Shown here piece after piece: positions 1-6,807 of a stretch of DNA of 18,319 bases. How positions within the stretch are numbered: the stretch's first letter is position 1; each line of letters begins with the position of its first letter. The position numbers and the translations under genes were made by a program. The notes below the pieces were generated by a model, which worked only from the letters and a program-made list of their open reading frames with translations, was not told the origin of the DNA and did not search any database. The stretch comes from Victivallales bacterium (lineage in GTDB: Bacteria > Verrucomicrobiota > Lentisphaeria > Victivallales > UBA1829), in NCBI GenBank assembly GCA_016285335.1, contig JAEEQO010000035.1:1-18319 (forward strand). Direction: 5' to 3'.

Positions 1-918
1 CTCTGCGGCAGCGACCTGAACACGTTCCGCGGCAAGAACCCGCTCATCACCCTGCCCCGCATCCCCGGCCATGAGATCAGCGCGGTCATCGAGTCCGTCG
101 GCGACGGCGTGCCGGACTGCTGGCGCGTCGGCCAGAAGGTCACCGTCTCCCCGTACACCAACTGCGGCGTCTGCCCCAGCTGCCTCGCCGAACGCCCGAA
201 CTGCTGCCAGTTCAACCAGACGCTCGGCGTCCAGCGTGACGGCGCGCTCACGAAATACATCGTCGTGCCGTGGACCAAGCTCTTCGACGCCGACGGCATG
301 AAGCAGGAGGAGATCGCCCTCATCGAACCGCTGACCGTCGGCGGCCACGCGTCCGACCGTTCCGGCGCGACCGAGGACAGCATCGCCGCCGTGATCGGCT
401 GCGGAGCCGTCGGCCTGGGCGCCGTGCTCGGCCTCGCCCGCAAGGGCGTCCGCAAAATGATCGCCATCGACGTCGACCCGGAGAAGCTCGCCCTCGCCCG
501 CGAATTCGGCGCGACCGACACCATCGACTCCTCGAAGACCGACCTCCATCAGGCACTCGCCGACCTCACCGCCGGACGCGGCCCGAACGTCGTGATCGAG
601 GCGGTCGGACTTCCGCAGACCTTCCGCGCCGCCGTTGACGAGGTCGCGTTCGCCGGTTGCGTCACGTACATCGGCTACGCCAAGGCCCCGGTCGAATACG
701 AGACCAAGCTCTTCGTGCAGAAAGAGCTCGACATCCGCGGCTCCCGCAACGCCATGGCGTGCAATTTCCGCCGCGTGATCGACTTCGCCGCCCGCGGGCT
801 CTTCCCGATCAGCAAGATGATCTCCCGCGTCTACAAGTTCGATGATGCCGGACAGGCCCTCCAGGACTGGCACGAAGCCCCCGCGAAAGTCTGCCGCTAC
901 CTCGTCTCGCTCGACTGA
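1..918 (+). CDS. Zinc-dependent NAD dehydrogenase, L-galactonate 5-dehydrogenase-like (LgoD/YjjN type), 5'-truncated by the window edge
   Basis: The reading frame is open from base 1, so the start lies outside the window; 305 residues are visible and about 35-40 N-terminal residues are probably missing. It is a medium-chain zinc alcohol dehydrogenase: catalytic zinc ligands are C2 (LCGSD) and H24-E25 (PGHE), with E109 in ALIEP. The structural zinc site is C55, C58, C61 and C69. The Rossmann loop GCGAVG is at 133-138, and D157 after the second strand suggests NAD rather than NADP. RPNCC, ALIEP and GSRNA resemble, from memory, E. coli LgoD, which oxidises L-galactonate to D-tagaturonate. The next two genes consume tagaturonate, which supports that role. 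Sorbitol- or threonine-dehydrogenase-like activity is the main alternative. The family is certain; the substrate is inferred. Confidence 0.85.
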   Translation, partial: LCGSDLNTFRGKNPLITLPRIPGHEISAVIESVGDGVPDCWRVGQKVTVSPYTNCGVCPSCLAERPNCCQFNQTLGVQRDGALTKYIVVPWTKLFDADGMKQEEIALIEPLTVGGHASDRSGATEDSIAAVIGCGAVGLGAVLGLARKGVRKMIAIDVDPEKLALAREFGATDTIDSSKTDLHQALADLTAGRGPNVVIEAVGLPQTFRAAVDEVAFAGCVTYIGYAKAPVEYETKLFVQKELDIRGSRNAMACNFRRVIDFAARGLFPISKMISRVYKFDDAGQALQDWHEAPAKVCRYLVSLD

Positions 919-930
919 CACCAAACCATT

Positions 931-971
931 CGCTCCGGCGGCCTCCCCTGCCCCGGAGCGTTCCTTTTTTT
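931..971 (+). terminator. Rho-independent terminator or attenuator between the dehydrogenase and uxaB
   Basis: CGCTCCGG (931-938) and CCGGAGCG (953-960) form a perfect 8-bp stem around a 14-base loop, followed directly by TTCCTTTTTTT (961-971). It begins 12 bases after the dehydrogenase stop. Only 26 bases separate the T-run from the uxaB start, too few for an ordinary promoter, so partial read-through is likely. Confidence 0.7.
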
Positions 972-997
972 GCGTATTCCATAAGGAGTATACCGTT

Positions 998-2305
998 ATG
1001 AAACAGCTTGTCCGTGAAACTCCCCTGACCCGCCCCGTCCGAGTCCTCCAGTTCGGCGAGGGCAACTTCCTGCGCGCGTTCGTCGACTGGATGGTCGACC
1101 GCATGAACAAGGCCGGCGTGTTCGATTCCGCCGTACAAATCGTCCAGCCGCTCCCGCAGGGCATGTGCGACGTCATCAACGAACAGGGCGGCCTGTACCA
1201 CGTGATCCTGCGCGGCGTGAAGGACGGCCAGGTGGTCGAGCAGATCGAACAGATCGACTGCGTGAAGGGCTGCCTCAATCCCGCGACGCAGTGGGACAAA
1301 GTCGTCGAAGCGGCCCTCAACCCCGACCTGCGGTTCGTCTTCTCGAACACGACCGAGGCGGGCATCGAATACCGTCCCGACGCCGACACGTTCCCGTCGA
1401 AGGTCGCGAAGCTCGTCACGGCCCGTGCGAAAGCCGGCCTCGGCGGCCTCATCTTCATCCCCTGCGAGCTCATCGAACGCAACGGACAGAAACTCCGCGA
1501 ATGCGTCCTGAAATACATCACCGACCCGGAAGTCGTCCGCTACGTCGAGGACAAGTGCATCTTCTGCAGCACTCTCGTGGACCGCATCGTGGCGGGCTAT
1601 CCGCGCACCGACGCCGCGAAATACTGCGAAAAGCTCGGCATCGAGGACAAGCTCCTCGACTGCGGCGAACCGTTCTTCTTCTTCGTGATCGAGGGTCCCG
1701 CCGAGGTCGAAAAGGAACTCCCCGCGAAGGCCGCCGGCCTCAATGTCCTGTTCACGGACGACCAGACCCCGTACCGCACGCGCAAGGTCCGGTTCCTGAA
1801 CGGCGCCCACACCGCCAGCGTGCTCGGCGCGCACATGGCGGGGTTCACGTTCGTGGACGAGATGGTCCGCGACGAGAAGTTCGGCAAATTCCTGCGCACC
1901 GTGCTCTTCGAGGAAGTCATGCCGACCGTGAACCTGCCCGAGGCGGAAAAGAAAGCCTATGCGGAATCCGTGCTCGAACGCTTCGCGAACCCGTACGCCC
2001 AGCACCGCCTGCTCTCCATCGCGCTGAACTCCGTCTCCAAGTGGAAAGTCCGTGTGCTCCCGACGCTCCTCGACTACCTCAAGATCACCGGCAAGCTCCC
2101 CGCCTGCCTCACGCAGTCCATGGCGTACCTCATCGACTTCTACCGTTCGTGCGAGATCAACGACGCGCCGGAGGTCAAGGCGTTCTTCGCCTCGAAGCCC
2201 GACGTGAAGGCCATCCTCGGTAAGGTTGATTTCTGGGGCATGGACCTGAACACCATCCCCGGCTTCACCGCCGCCGTGGAACAGGGAGTCACGAAGCAGC
2301 CATGA
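998..2305 (+). CDS. uxaB: Tagaturonate reductase (altronate oxidoreductase)
   Basis: Cytosolic NADH-dependent enzyme of the long-chain mannitol dehydrogenase family that reduces D-tagaturonate to D-altronate. The start at 998 is chosen because AAGGAG lies 8-9 bases upstream and the protein then begins MKQLVRETPL. FGEGNFLRAF (19-28) is the family's nucleotide-binding signature. The catalytic pattern K-x4-N-x2-H is present as K263, N268 and H271 in KVRFLNGAHT. At 435 residues it is somewhat shorter than the E. coli enzyme (about 480). Its stop overlaps the uxaA start as ATGA, implying translational coupling. The frame stays open upstream to 842, but that stretch overlaps the dehydrogenase gene and has no ribosome binding site. 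A mannonate or mannitol oxidoreductase role is less likely next to uxaA. Confidence 0.93.
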   Translation: MKQLVRETPLTRPVRVLQFGEGNFLRAFVDWMVDRMNKAGVFDSAVQIVQPLPQGMCDVINEQGGLYHVILRGVKDGQVVEQIEQIDCVKGCLNPATQWDKVVEAALNPDLRFVFSNTTEAGIEYRPDADTFPSKVAKLVTARAKAGLGGLIFIPCELIERNGQKLRECVLKYITDPEVVRYVEDKCIFCSTLVDRIVAGYPRTDAAKYCEKLGIEDKLLDCGEPFFFFVIEGPAEVEKELPAKAAGLNVLFTDDQTPYRTRKVRFLNGAHTASVLGAHMAGFTFVDEMVRDEKFGKFLRTVLFEEVMPTVNLPEAEKKAYAESVLERFANPYAQHRLLSIALNSVSKWKVRVLPTLLDYLKITGKLPACLTQSMAYLIDFYRSCEINDAPEVKAFFASKPDVKAILGKVDFWGMDLNTIPGFTAAVEQGVTKQP

Positions 2306-3654
2306 TCATCCATCCGCTCGACAACGTGGAGGTCCGCGAAGACGGCCACAAGTACGCCATCCGCCCCATCGCGCCGGGCGAAAATGTGATCAAATACGGC
2401 ATGCCCATCGGCCACGCGAAGGTTCAGATCGCCCCCGGCGAACACGTCCACACGCACAACCTCGCCTCGAACCTCGCGGGGCTGCTCGAATACACCTATC
2501 AGCCGGATTTCAAGCCGCTGGAGATCAAAACGGATCGCACCTTTGCCGGGTTTCTCCGTCCCGACGGACAGGCGGGCGTCCGCAACGACCTGTGGGTCAT
2601 TCCGACCGTCGGCTGCGTGAACGACCTGGCTCGGCGGCTCGCGGACGCGGTCGGCGGCATCGCGCTCACGCATCCCTACGGGTGCTCCCAGCTCGGCGGC
2701 GACCACGAATGCACGGCGAACCTGCTGGCGGCATTCGCGCACCACCCGAACGCGGGCGGCGTGCTGGTCGTCGGCCTCGGCTGCGAAAACAACACGCTCG
2801 ACAGTTTCAGGGAACGCCTCGGCGACATTTCGAAACTCAATATCCGGTTCCTGCGCGCGCAGGACGACGGCGACGAATACGCACGCGGACTGGAACTTCT
2901 TGCCGAGCTTGACGCCGCACGCGTGAAAACGCGCACGGACCTCCCCGTCTCCATGCTCCGCGTCGGCCTGAAGTGCGGCGGCTCCGACGGTCTTTCCGGC
3001 CTCACGGCGAACCCGCTTGTGGGGCGTTTCTCCGACTGGCTGGCGGCACAGGGCGGCACGACCGTGCTGACCGAAGTCCCGGAAATGTTCGGCGCGGAAA
3101 CTCTGCTCATGAACCGCTGCGTCACCCGCGAAGTCTTCGACAAATGCGTCGCCATGATCAACGGCTTCAAAAGCTACTATGAACGCCACGGGCAGCCCAT
3201 CGACGAAAACCCGTCGCCCGGCAACAAGGCGGGCGGCATTTCCACGCTCGAGGACAAGTCCCTCGGCTGCGTCCAGAAGGGCGGCTCCTCGCCCGTCGTC
3301 GACGTCCTCGAATACGGCCAGCGCCTCGTCAAGCCCGGCCTGAACCTCCTCGCGGGCCCCGGCAACGACCTCGTCGCGTCCTCGGTCCTCGCCGCCGCCG
3401 GATGCCAGCTCGTTCTCTTCACCACCGGACGCGGCACGCCGTTCGGCACGGTCGTCCCGACCGTCAAGGTCGCCACGAACACCCGTCTGGCGCAGTCCAA
3501 GCCGCACTGGATCGACTGGGACGCCCAGGGGCGGCCCGACACCGCGGAGTTCGTCGAATTCGTCCTGAAGACCGCTTCCGGCGAATTGACGGCCAACAAC
3601 GAAAAGAACTGCGCGCGGGAGATCGCCATCTTCAAGGACGGCGTCACGCTCTGA
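2302..3654 (+). CDS. uxaA: Altronate dehydratase
   Basis: Cytosolic Fe2+-dependent dehydratase that converts D-altronate to 2-keto-3-deoxy-D-gluconate, the common entry to KDG kinase and aldolase. The 450-residue protein has both expected parts: an N-terminal SAF-type domain (about 1-72) with the histidine cluster HVHTHN at 48-53, and a catalytic domain (about 79-450). In the latter, the conserved FLRPDGQAGVRN (84-95), PYGCSQ (125-130), GLGCENN (158-164) and LKCGGSDGLSG (223-233) are all intact, with candidate metal or cluster cysteines C128, C161 and C225. The C-terminus IAIFKDGVTL is typical of the family from memory. It overlaps uxaB by four bases. No KDG kinase, aldolase or UxaC is in view. 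The related galactarate dehydratase is the only real alternative and is disfavoured by the neighbours. Confidence 0.93.
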   Translation: MIIHPLDNVEVREDGHKYAIRPIAPGENVIKYGMPIGHAKVQIAPGEHVHTHNLASNLAGLLEYTYQPDFKPLEIKTDRTFAGFLRPDGQAGVRNDLWVIPTVGCVNDLARRLADAVGGIALTHPYGCSQLGGDHECTANLLAAFAHHPNAGGVLVVGLGCENNTLDSFRERLGDISKLNIRFLRAQDDGDEYARGLELLAELDAARVKTRTDLPVSMLRVGLKCGGSDGLSGLTANPLVGRFSDWLAAQGGTTVLTEVPEMFGAETLLMNRCVTREVFDKCVAMINGFKSYYERHGQPIDENPSPGNKAGGISTLEDKSLGCVQKGGSSPVVDVLEYGQRLVKPGLNLLAGPGNDLVASSVLAAAGCQLVLFTTGRGTPFGTVVPTVKVATNTRLAQSKPHWIDWDAQGRPDTAEFVEFVLKTASGELTANNEKNCAREIAIFKDGVTL

Positions 3655-3681
3655 ACAGCGCAAAGCGGATTACAGATTGCG

Positions 3682-3722
3682 AAAAGCCCTCCGGCCGGGA
3701 ATCCCGGCGGAGGGCGATTTTT
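3682..3722. terminator. Bidirectional terminator between convergent uxaA and epsC
   Basis: GCCCTCCGGCCGGG (3686-3699) pairs with CCCGGCGGAGGGC (3703-3715) with one bulged G and loop AAT. ATTTTT follows on the + strand, and the preceding AAAA gives TTTT on the - strand. It sits between the convergent stops at 3654 and 3757 and can end transcripts from both sides. Confidence 0.85.
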
Positions 3723-3756
3723 GTTCAGGGGAAGAAAACTTCCGACCGACGAACGG

Positions 3757-4692
3757 TCAGGTGCGGGGCTTCGTCTCGCAGGTCAGGTCGGGCTTCGCGA
3801 TGGTGATGCGCGTGCCGGGATCGGTCGAGTGCGTGAGCCACACATTGCCGCCGATCACGGAACCTTTGCCGATCACGACCGCGCCGAGGATGGTGGCGCC
3901 GGCGTAGATCGTGACGCTGTCCTCGATCGTCGGGTGGCGTTTCGCGCCCTTGATGATCATGCCGCAGGCGTCCTTCGGGAACGACAGCGCGCCGAGCGTG
4001 ACGCCCTGGTACAGCTTCACGTTGTCGCCGATCTCGGCGGTCTCGCCGATCACCACGCCCGTGCCGTGGTCGATGAAGAACGCGCGGCCGATCTTCGCGC
4101 CGGGATGGATGTCGATCCCGGTGATGCGGTGGGCGTATTCGCTCATCATGCGCGGGATCATGGGCACTTTCCGTTTGAAGAGCGCGTGCGCGATGCGGTG
4201 AATGGTGATGGCGCGCAGCCCGGGATAGCTCATGATGACTTCCTGCTTGTTGCGGGCCGCCGGGTCGCCTTCGTACGCCGCCTGCACGTCGTCCTTCATC
4301 ATGTCGCGGATCCCGGGGAGTTCAGCGAGGACTTCGCTGGCGACGGTGGCCGCGCGGGCACGGCAGTCGCAGTTTTCGTCCGCGGTCGTGCACGTGTAGC
4401 GGAAGACGCGGCAGAGCAGGTCCGTCAAGACATGGTGCGAACGGATGAGCAGGTCGCCGACGGAAAAACGGATGGTGTCGGCGGACTCGGCCTCGCGTTC
4501 GGCGAATCCGGGGAAGATGAGCTCGATGAGGCCATGGAGCAAGTCGAGGATCTCGGCCTCGCGGGGCAGGTTCAGCCCCTCGGAGTGGTTCACCCCGATC
4601 CCGTCGGCGTACGATTCGCACAGACGTCCGACCAGTTCGTCGATCTGGTTCCTGTCGGGCGACTGAGGCTGATTTTTCGGGCAGGTCTTCAT
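3757..4692 (-). CDS. epsC: Serine O-acetyltransferase, EpsC/CysE type
   Basis: Catalyses L-serine + acetyl-CoA to O-acetylserine, the carbon donor for cysteine synthesis. The 311-residue protein has a helical N-terminal part (about 15-185, including [16 protein letters not shown] at 143-158) and a left-handed beta-helix of hexapeptide repeats (about 192-295). The catalytic pair is D194 (GIDIHPGA) and H209 (FIDHGTG), with the same 15-residue spacing as in E. coli CysE from memory. [13 protein letters not shown] (228-239) and GGNVWLT (281-287) are family signatures. AAAGGAA lies about 5 bases before the ATG. It is the last gene of the lipoprotein-yicC-epsC unit, 52 bases after yicC, and ends at a bidirectional terminator. 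A cysteine cluster at C101, C108 and C110 in the N-terminal part is unexplained. No cysteine synthase gene is adjacent. Confidence 0.95.
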   Translation of the reverse strand: MKTCPKNQPQSPDRNQIDELVGRLCESYADGIGVNHSEGLNLPREAEILDLLHGLIELIFPGFAEREAESADTIRFSVGDLLIRSHHVLTDLLCRVFRYTCTTADENCDCRARAATVASEVLAELPGIRDMMKDDVQAAYEGDPAARNKQEVIMSYPGLRAITIHRIAHALFKRKVPMIPRMMSEYAHRITGIDIHPGAKIGRAFFIDHGTGVVIGETAEIGDNVKLYQGVTLGALSFPKDACGMIIKGAKRHPTIEDSVTIYAGATILGAVVIGKGSVIGGNVWLTHSTDPGTRITIAKPDLTCETKPRT

Positions 4693-4744
4693 GGGTGTTC
4701 CTTTCTTATGTTCAGGCGCGGCGCGGATGATATGCGGCCGCGGA

Positions 4745-5620
4745 TCACTCGATGTTCTGGATCTGTTCGCGGACCTTTTCCAGTCCGGTCTTCATCTGGA
4801 CCACAAGCGGCGAGATTTCGGCAGTTCCGGCCTTGTTCCCGAGCGTGTTGATCTCGCGGAACATCTCCTGCATCAGGAAGTCGAGGGAGCGTCCGGGGGA
4901 ATCGCCGGCGGCCAGCGAACGGAAATGCTTGAAATGCGCGTCCAGCCGGGTCAGCTCCTCGGTCACGTCCAGACGGTCCGCGAAGATCACGAATTCGCGG
5001 AGCATGCGTTCGTCGTCGGCCTCGGCGTTGAATCCGGCGTCCTTCAGGCGTTCGCGCATGCGGGCTGCCTGCTGTTCGGGCAGCCCCGGCGTCAGCGTCT
5101 TGATCTTCGCCACGATGGTCTCGAATTCGCCGATGCGGGCGAGGATGTCGCGTTCCAGCGCGGCGCCCTCGGTCTTCCGCATTTCGATGTGACGGTTCAG
5201 CGCCTCGTCGAACACGCGGAGCATGAACTCCTCGAATTCCGGGTTCGCGCCGAGCATCGAAACGGGCACGACCACGCCCGGCACGGACAGGATCTGGCTG
5301 ATGTTCAGAGCTGCGTCCAGACCGTTCTTTTCCGCGGCCTCGCGGGCTTCCCGGATCACGGTGCCCAGGAACGCATGGTCGATGCGGGAAGAAGCCGGAG
5401 CGTCCTCAAGGTAGTTCAGTTCGGCGCGGACCATGATGGAGCCGCGCGTCAGGCGTTTCGCCAGGTGCGCCCGCAGGACGCCTTCATGGATGGCGAGTTC
5501 CTTCGGCAGCGAGAATTTCGCGTCGAACTGCTTGCGGTTCACGGACGATATTTCGAAACGGAGCGCCACGCCGCGGTCGACGCCTTCGGCGCGTCCGAAT
5601 CCTGTCATGCTGTTCATCAT
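4745..5620 (-). CDS. yicC: YicC/YloC family endoribonuclease
   Basis: Member of the YicC family, shown in E. coli and Bacillus to act as an endoribonuclease involved in RNA turnover. The hallmark N-terminus NSMTGFGR is present, followed by the YicC N-terminal domain (about 3-157) and the DUF1732 domain (about 205-291), which carries [14 protein letters not shown] and ends [11 protein letters not shown] as usual. Length (291) is typical. The start at 5620 is preceded by GAGGTG, 8 bases away and lying immediately after the lipoprotein stop; the second in-frame ATG (5617) is possible. The gap to the upstream lipoprotein gene is 14 bases, so the two are almost certainly co-transcribed and probably translationally linked. 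A longer open frame runs upstream, but it covers the lipoprotein gene and is not coding. Confidence 0.92.
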   Translation of the reverse strand: MMNSMTGFGRAEGVDRGVALRFEISSVNRKQFDAKFSLPKELAIHEGVLRAHLAKRLTRGSIMVRAELNYLEDAPASSRIDHAFLGTVIREAREAAEKNGLDAALNISQILSVPGVVVPVSMLGANPEFEEFMLRVFDEALNRHIEMRKTEGAALERDILARIGEFETIVAKIKTLTPGLPEQQAARMRERLKDAGFNAEADDERMLREFVIFADRLDVTEELTRLDAHFKHFRSLAAGDSPGRSLDFLMQEMFREINTLGNKAGTAEISPLVVQMKTGLEKVREQIQNIE

Positions 5621-5634
5621 AAGCGGGACACCTC

Positions 5635-6561
5635 TCAATCGAACACGATCGAACCGCCGCCCGGCGACTTCTTGGAGTCGGTCGAATCGAACGGGTTGCG
5701 GACGGGGTCGGCCTCGGAGGGGAACACGAGGCCGCGCGCCTTGACGGTCTTTTCGATCGCGTCGATCTCCTCGCGCGACAGACGGGCATCGTCGAGCTTG
5801 GTCACGGCCATCAGCTCGCCGGTGCGGAGCTTCCAGCCGTCGAACGTGCCGCTCCTGGAGAATCCGGTCACGACGATGCACTGAAGCGGATCGTCCGCCG
5901 GCCACATGAGGGAAAGCTGGGTATACCCGGATGCCTTCACATCTTTGCCTTCCTTCTCGCTCAGATACTCTTCCCAGGAAGAAAGCGCCCTGTCGTTCGC
6001 CTCTCCCGGGTCGACCGGCAGGCGCGTGTACACGGCCTCCGGGTTGTCGAACCGGACGCGGTTCAGCTCGGACGTGGAAAGGTACTGCATGTTGTTCCGC
6101 ACGAACGTCGACGCGGCGGCGGTCGCGGTCTTGAATCCGGTGTCGCCCGGATCGTACCGTTTCACGAGCACGCGGTACGGCTGCCATAACAGCATGGAAC
6201 GTTCGCCCTCGCCCGCGACCACGACTTTTGCGCCGAGGCCCGGCGGCGTCCACACGACGCAGCTGTGCATCAGGTCATGTTCGGGTGCGACGGGGAAATG
6301 CCGCACGTCGTCGATCTCGACATGGTTCGCGCCCACGCCCGCGTTCAGCGCCGTCACGTAACGGGGATAGATGATGTTTTCGTATATCTCGGGCTGGGTG
6401 TACCGGATGAAATTCCGCTGGTCGTCCGTCAGCCCCTTCAAATTCTTCAGGGCATATTCGCGGGCGGTTTCCACAGCGGACTTCGTGTGGTCGGTCCGGC
6501 ACCCGGACAGGACGGCCAGCAGGGCCGCCATCGCGGTTATGAGCAGAAAAAGACGTTTCAT
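5635..6561 (-). CDS. Unrecognised lipoprotein
   Basis: I do not recognise a family. The 308-residue product starts with a lipoprotein signal: positive MKR, a hydrophobic stretch (4-18) and lipobox LSGC ending at C21, so the mature protein should be lipid-anchored and face the periplasm; residues after C21 (RTDH) do not predict inner-membrane retention by the simple Asp+2 rule. Beyond that the sequence is mixed alpha/beta without repeats, with several tryptophans (W104, W126, W196, W220, W243) and a glycine-rich C-terminus (GGGSIVFD). The start at 6561 is set by AGGA 7 bases upstream and by the signal peptide; the open frame further upstream has no such signal. It is the first gene behind the promoter at 6668-6697 and lies directly before yicC. 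Confidence 0.8.
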   Translation of the reverse strand: MKRLFLLITAMAALLAVLSGCRTDHTKSAVETAREYALKNLKGLTDDQRNFIRYTQPEIYENIIYPRYVTALNAGVGANHVEIDDVRHFPVAPEHDLMHSCVVWTPPGLGAKVVVAGEGERSMLLWQPYRVLVKRYDPGDTGFKTATAAASTFVRNNMQYLSTSELNRVRFDNPEAVYTRLPVDPGEANDRALSSWEEYLSEKEGKDVKASGYTQLSLMWPADDPLQCIVVTGFSRSGTFDGWKLRTGELMAVTKLDDARLSREEIDAIEKTVKARGLVFPSEADPVRNPFDSTDSKKSPGGGSIVFD

Positions 6562-6667
6562 GAAAAGGTCCTGTGTCGTTGCATGCGCCGGACGGGACGG
6601 ATCGCGGAGCCGTCGGAAACGGCCCGTGCTTCCATGCGGATGGGATCCGGCTTTTATCTTGAATAGA

Positions 6668-6697
6668 ATAATATAACCTCTTTTTTTTATCCTGCAA
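6668..6697 (-). promoter_or_regulatory. Sigma-70-like promoter for the lipoprotein-yicC-epsC unit
   Basis: On the - strand TTGCAG (6697-6692) is followed by GGTTATATTATTC. The -10 can be TATATT (6675-6670, 16-base spacer) or TATTAT (6673-6668, 18-base spacer). T-rich tracts just upstream (about 6699-6715) resemble an UP element. It lies about 107 bases before the lipoprotein start. Confidence 0.55.
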
Positions 6698-6740
6698 GGA
6701 AAAAACGAAAAAAGAACGGAAAACTTTGGGCTCCGCGAAC

Positions 6741-6781
6741 AAAAAAACGCTGCGGCGGTCCGGGGATCCCGATGCCGCCGC
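6741..6781 (-). terminator. Rho-independent terminator after bamA
   Basis: On the - strand GCGGCGG (6781-6775) pairs with CCGCCGC (6758-6752), with an inner CGGG/CCCG stem (771-768 with 764-761 of the same region) and loop ATC. After AGCG comes TTTTTTT (6747-6741). The stem starts 26 bases past the bamA stop and ends the prs-bamA run. Confidence 0.88.
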
Positions 6782-6807
6782 CGTTTGCCGCGCCTGTTCT
6801 CCACCGG

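Noticed and set aside
2140..3663. A 507-codon frame opposite uxaA
   Set aside because: UxaA on the + strand has all conserved motifs; the antisense product is a biased-composition shadow.
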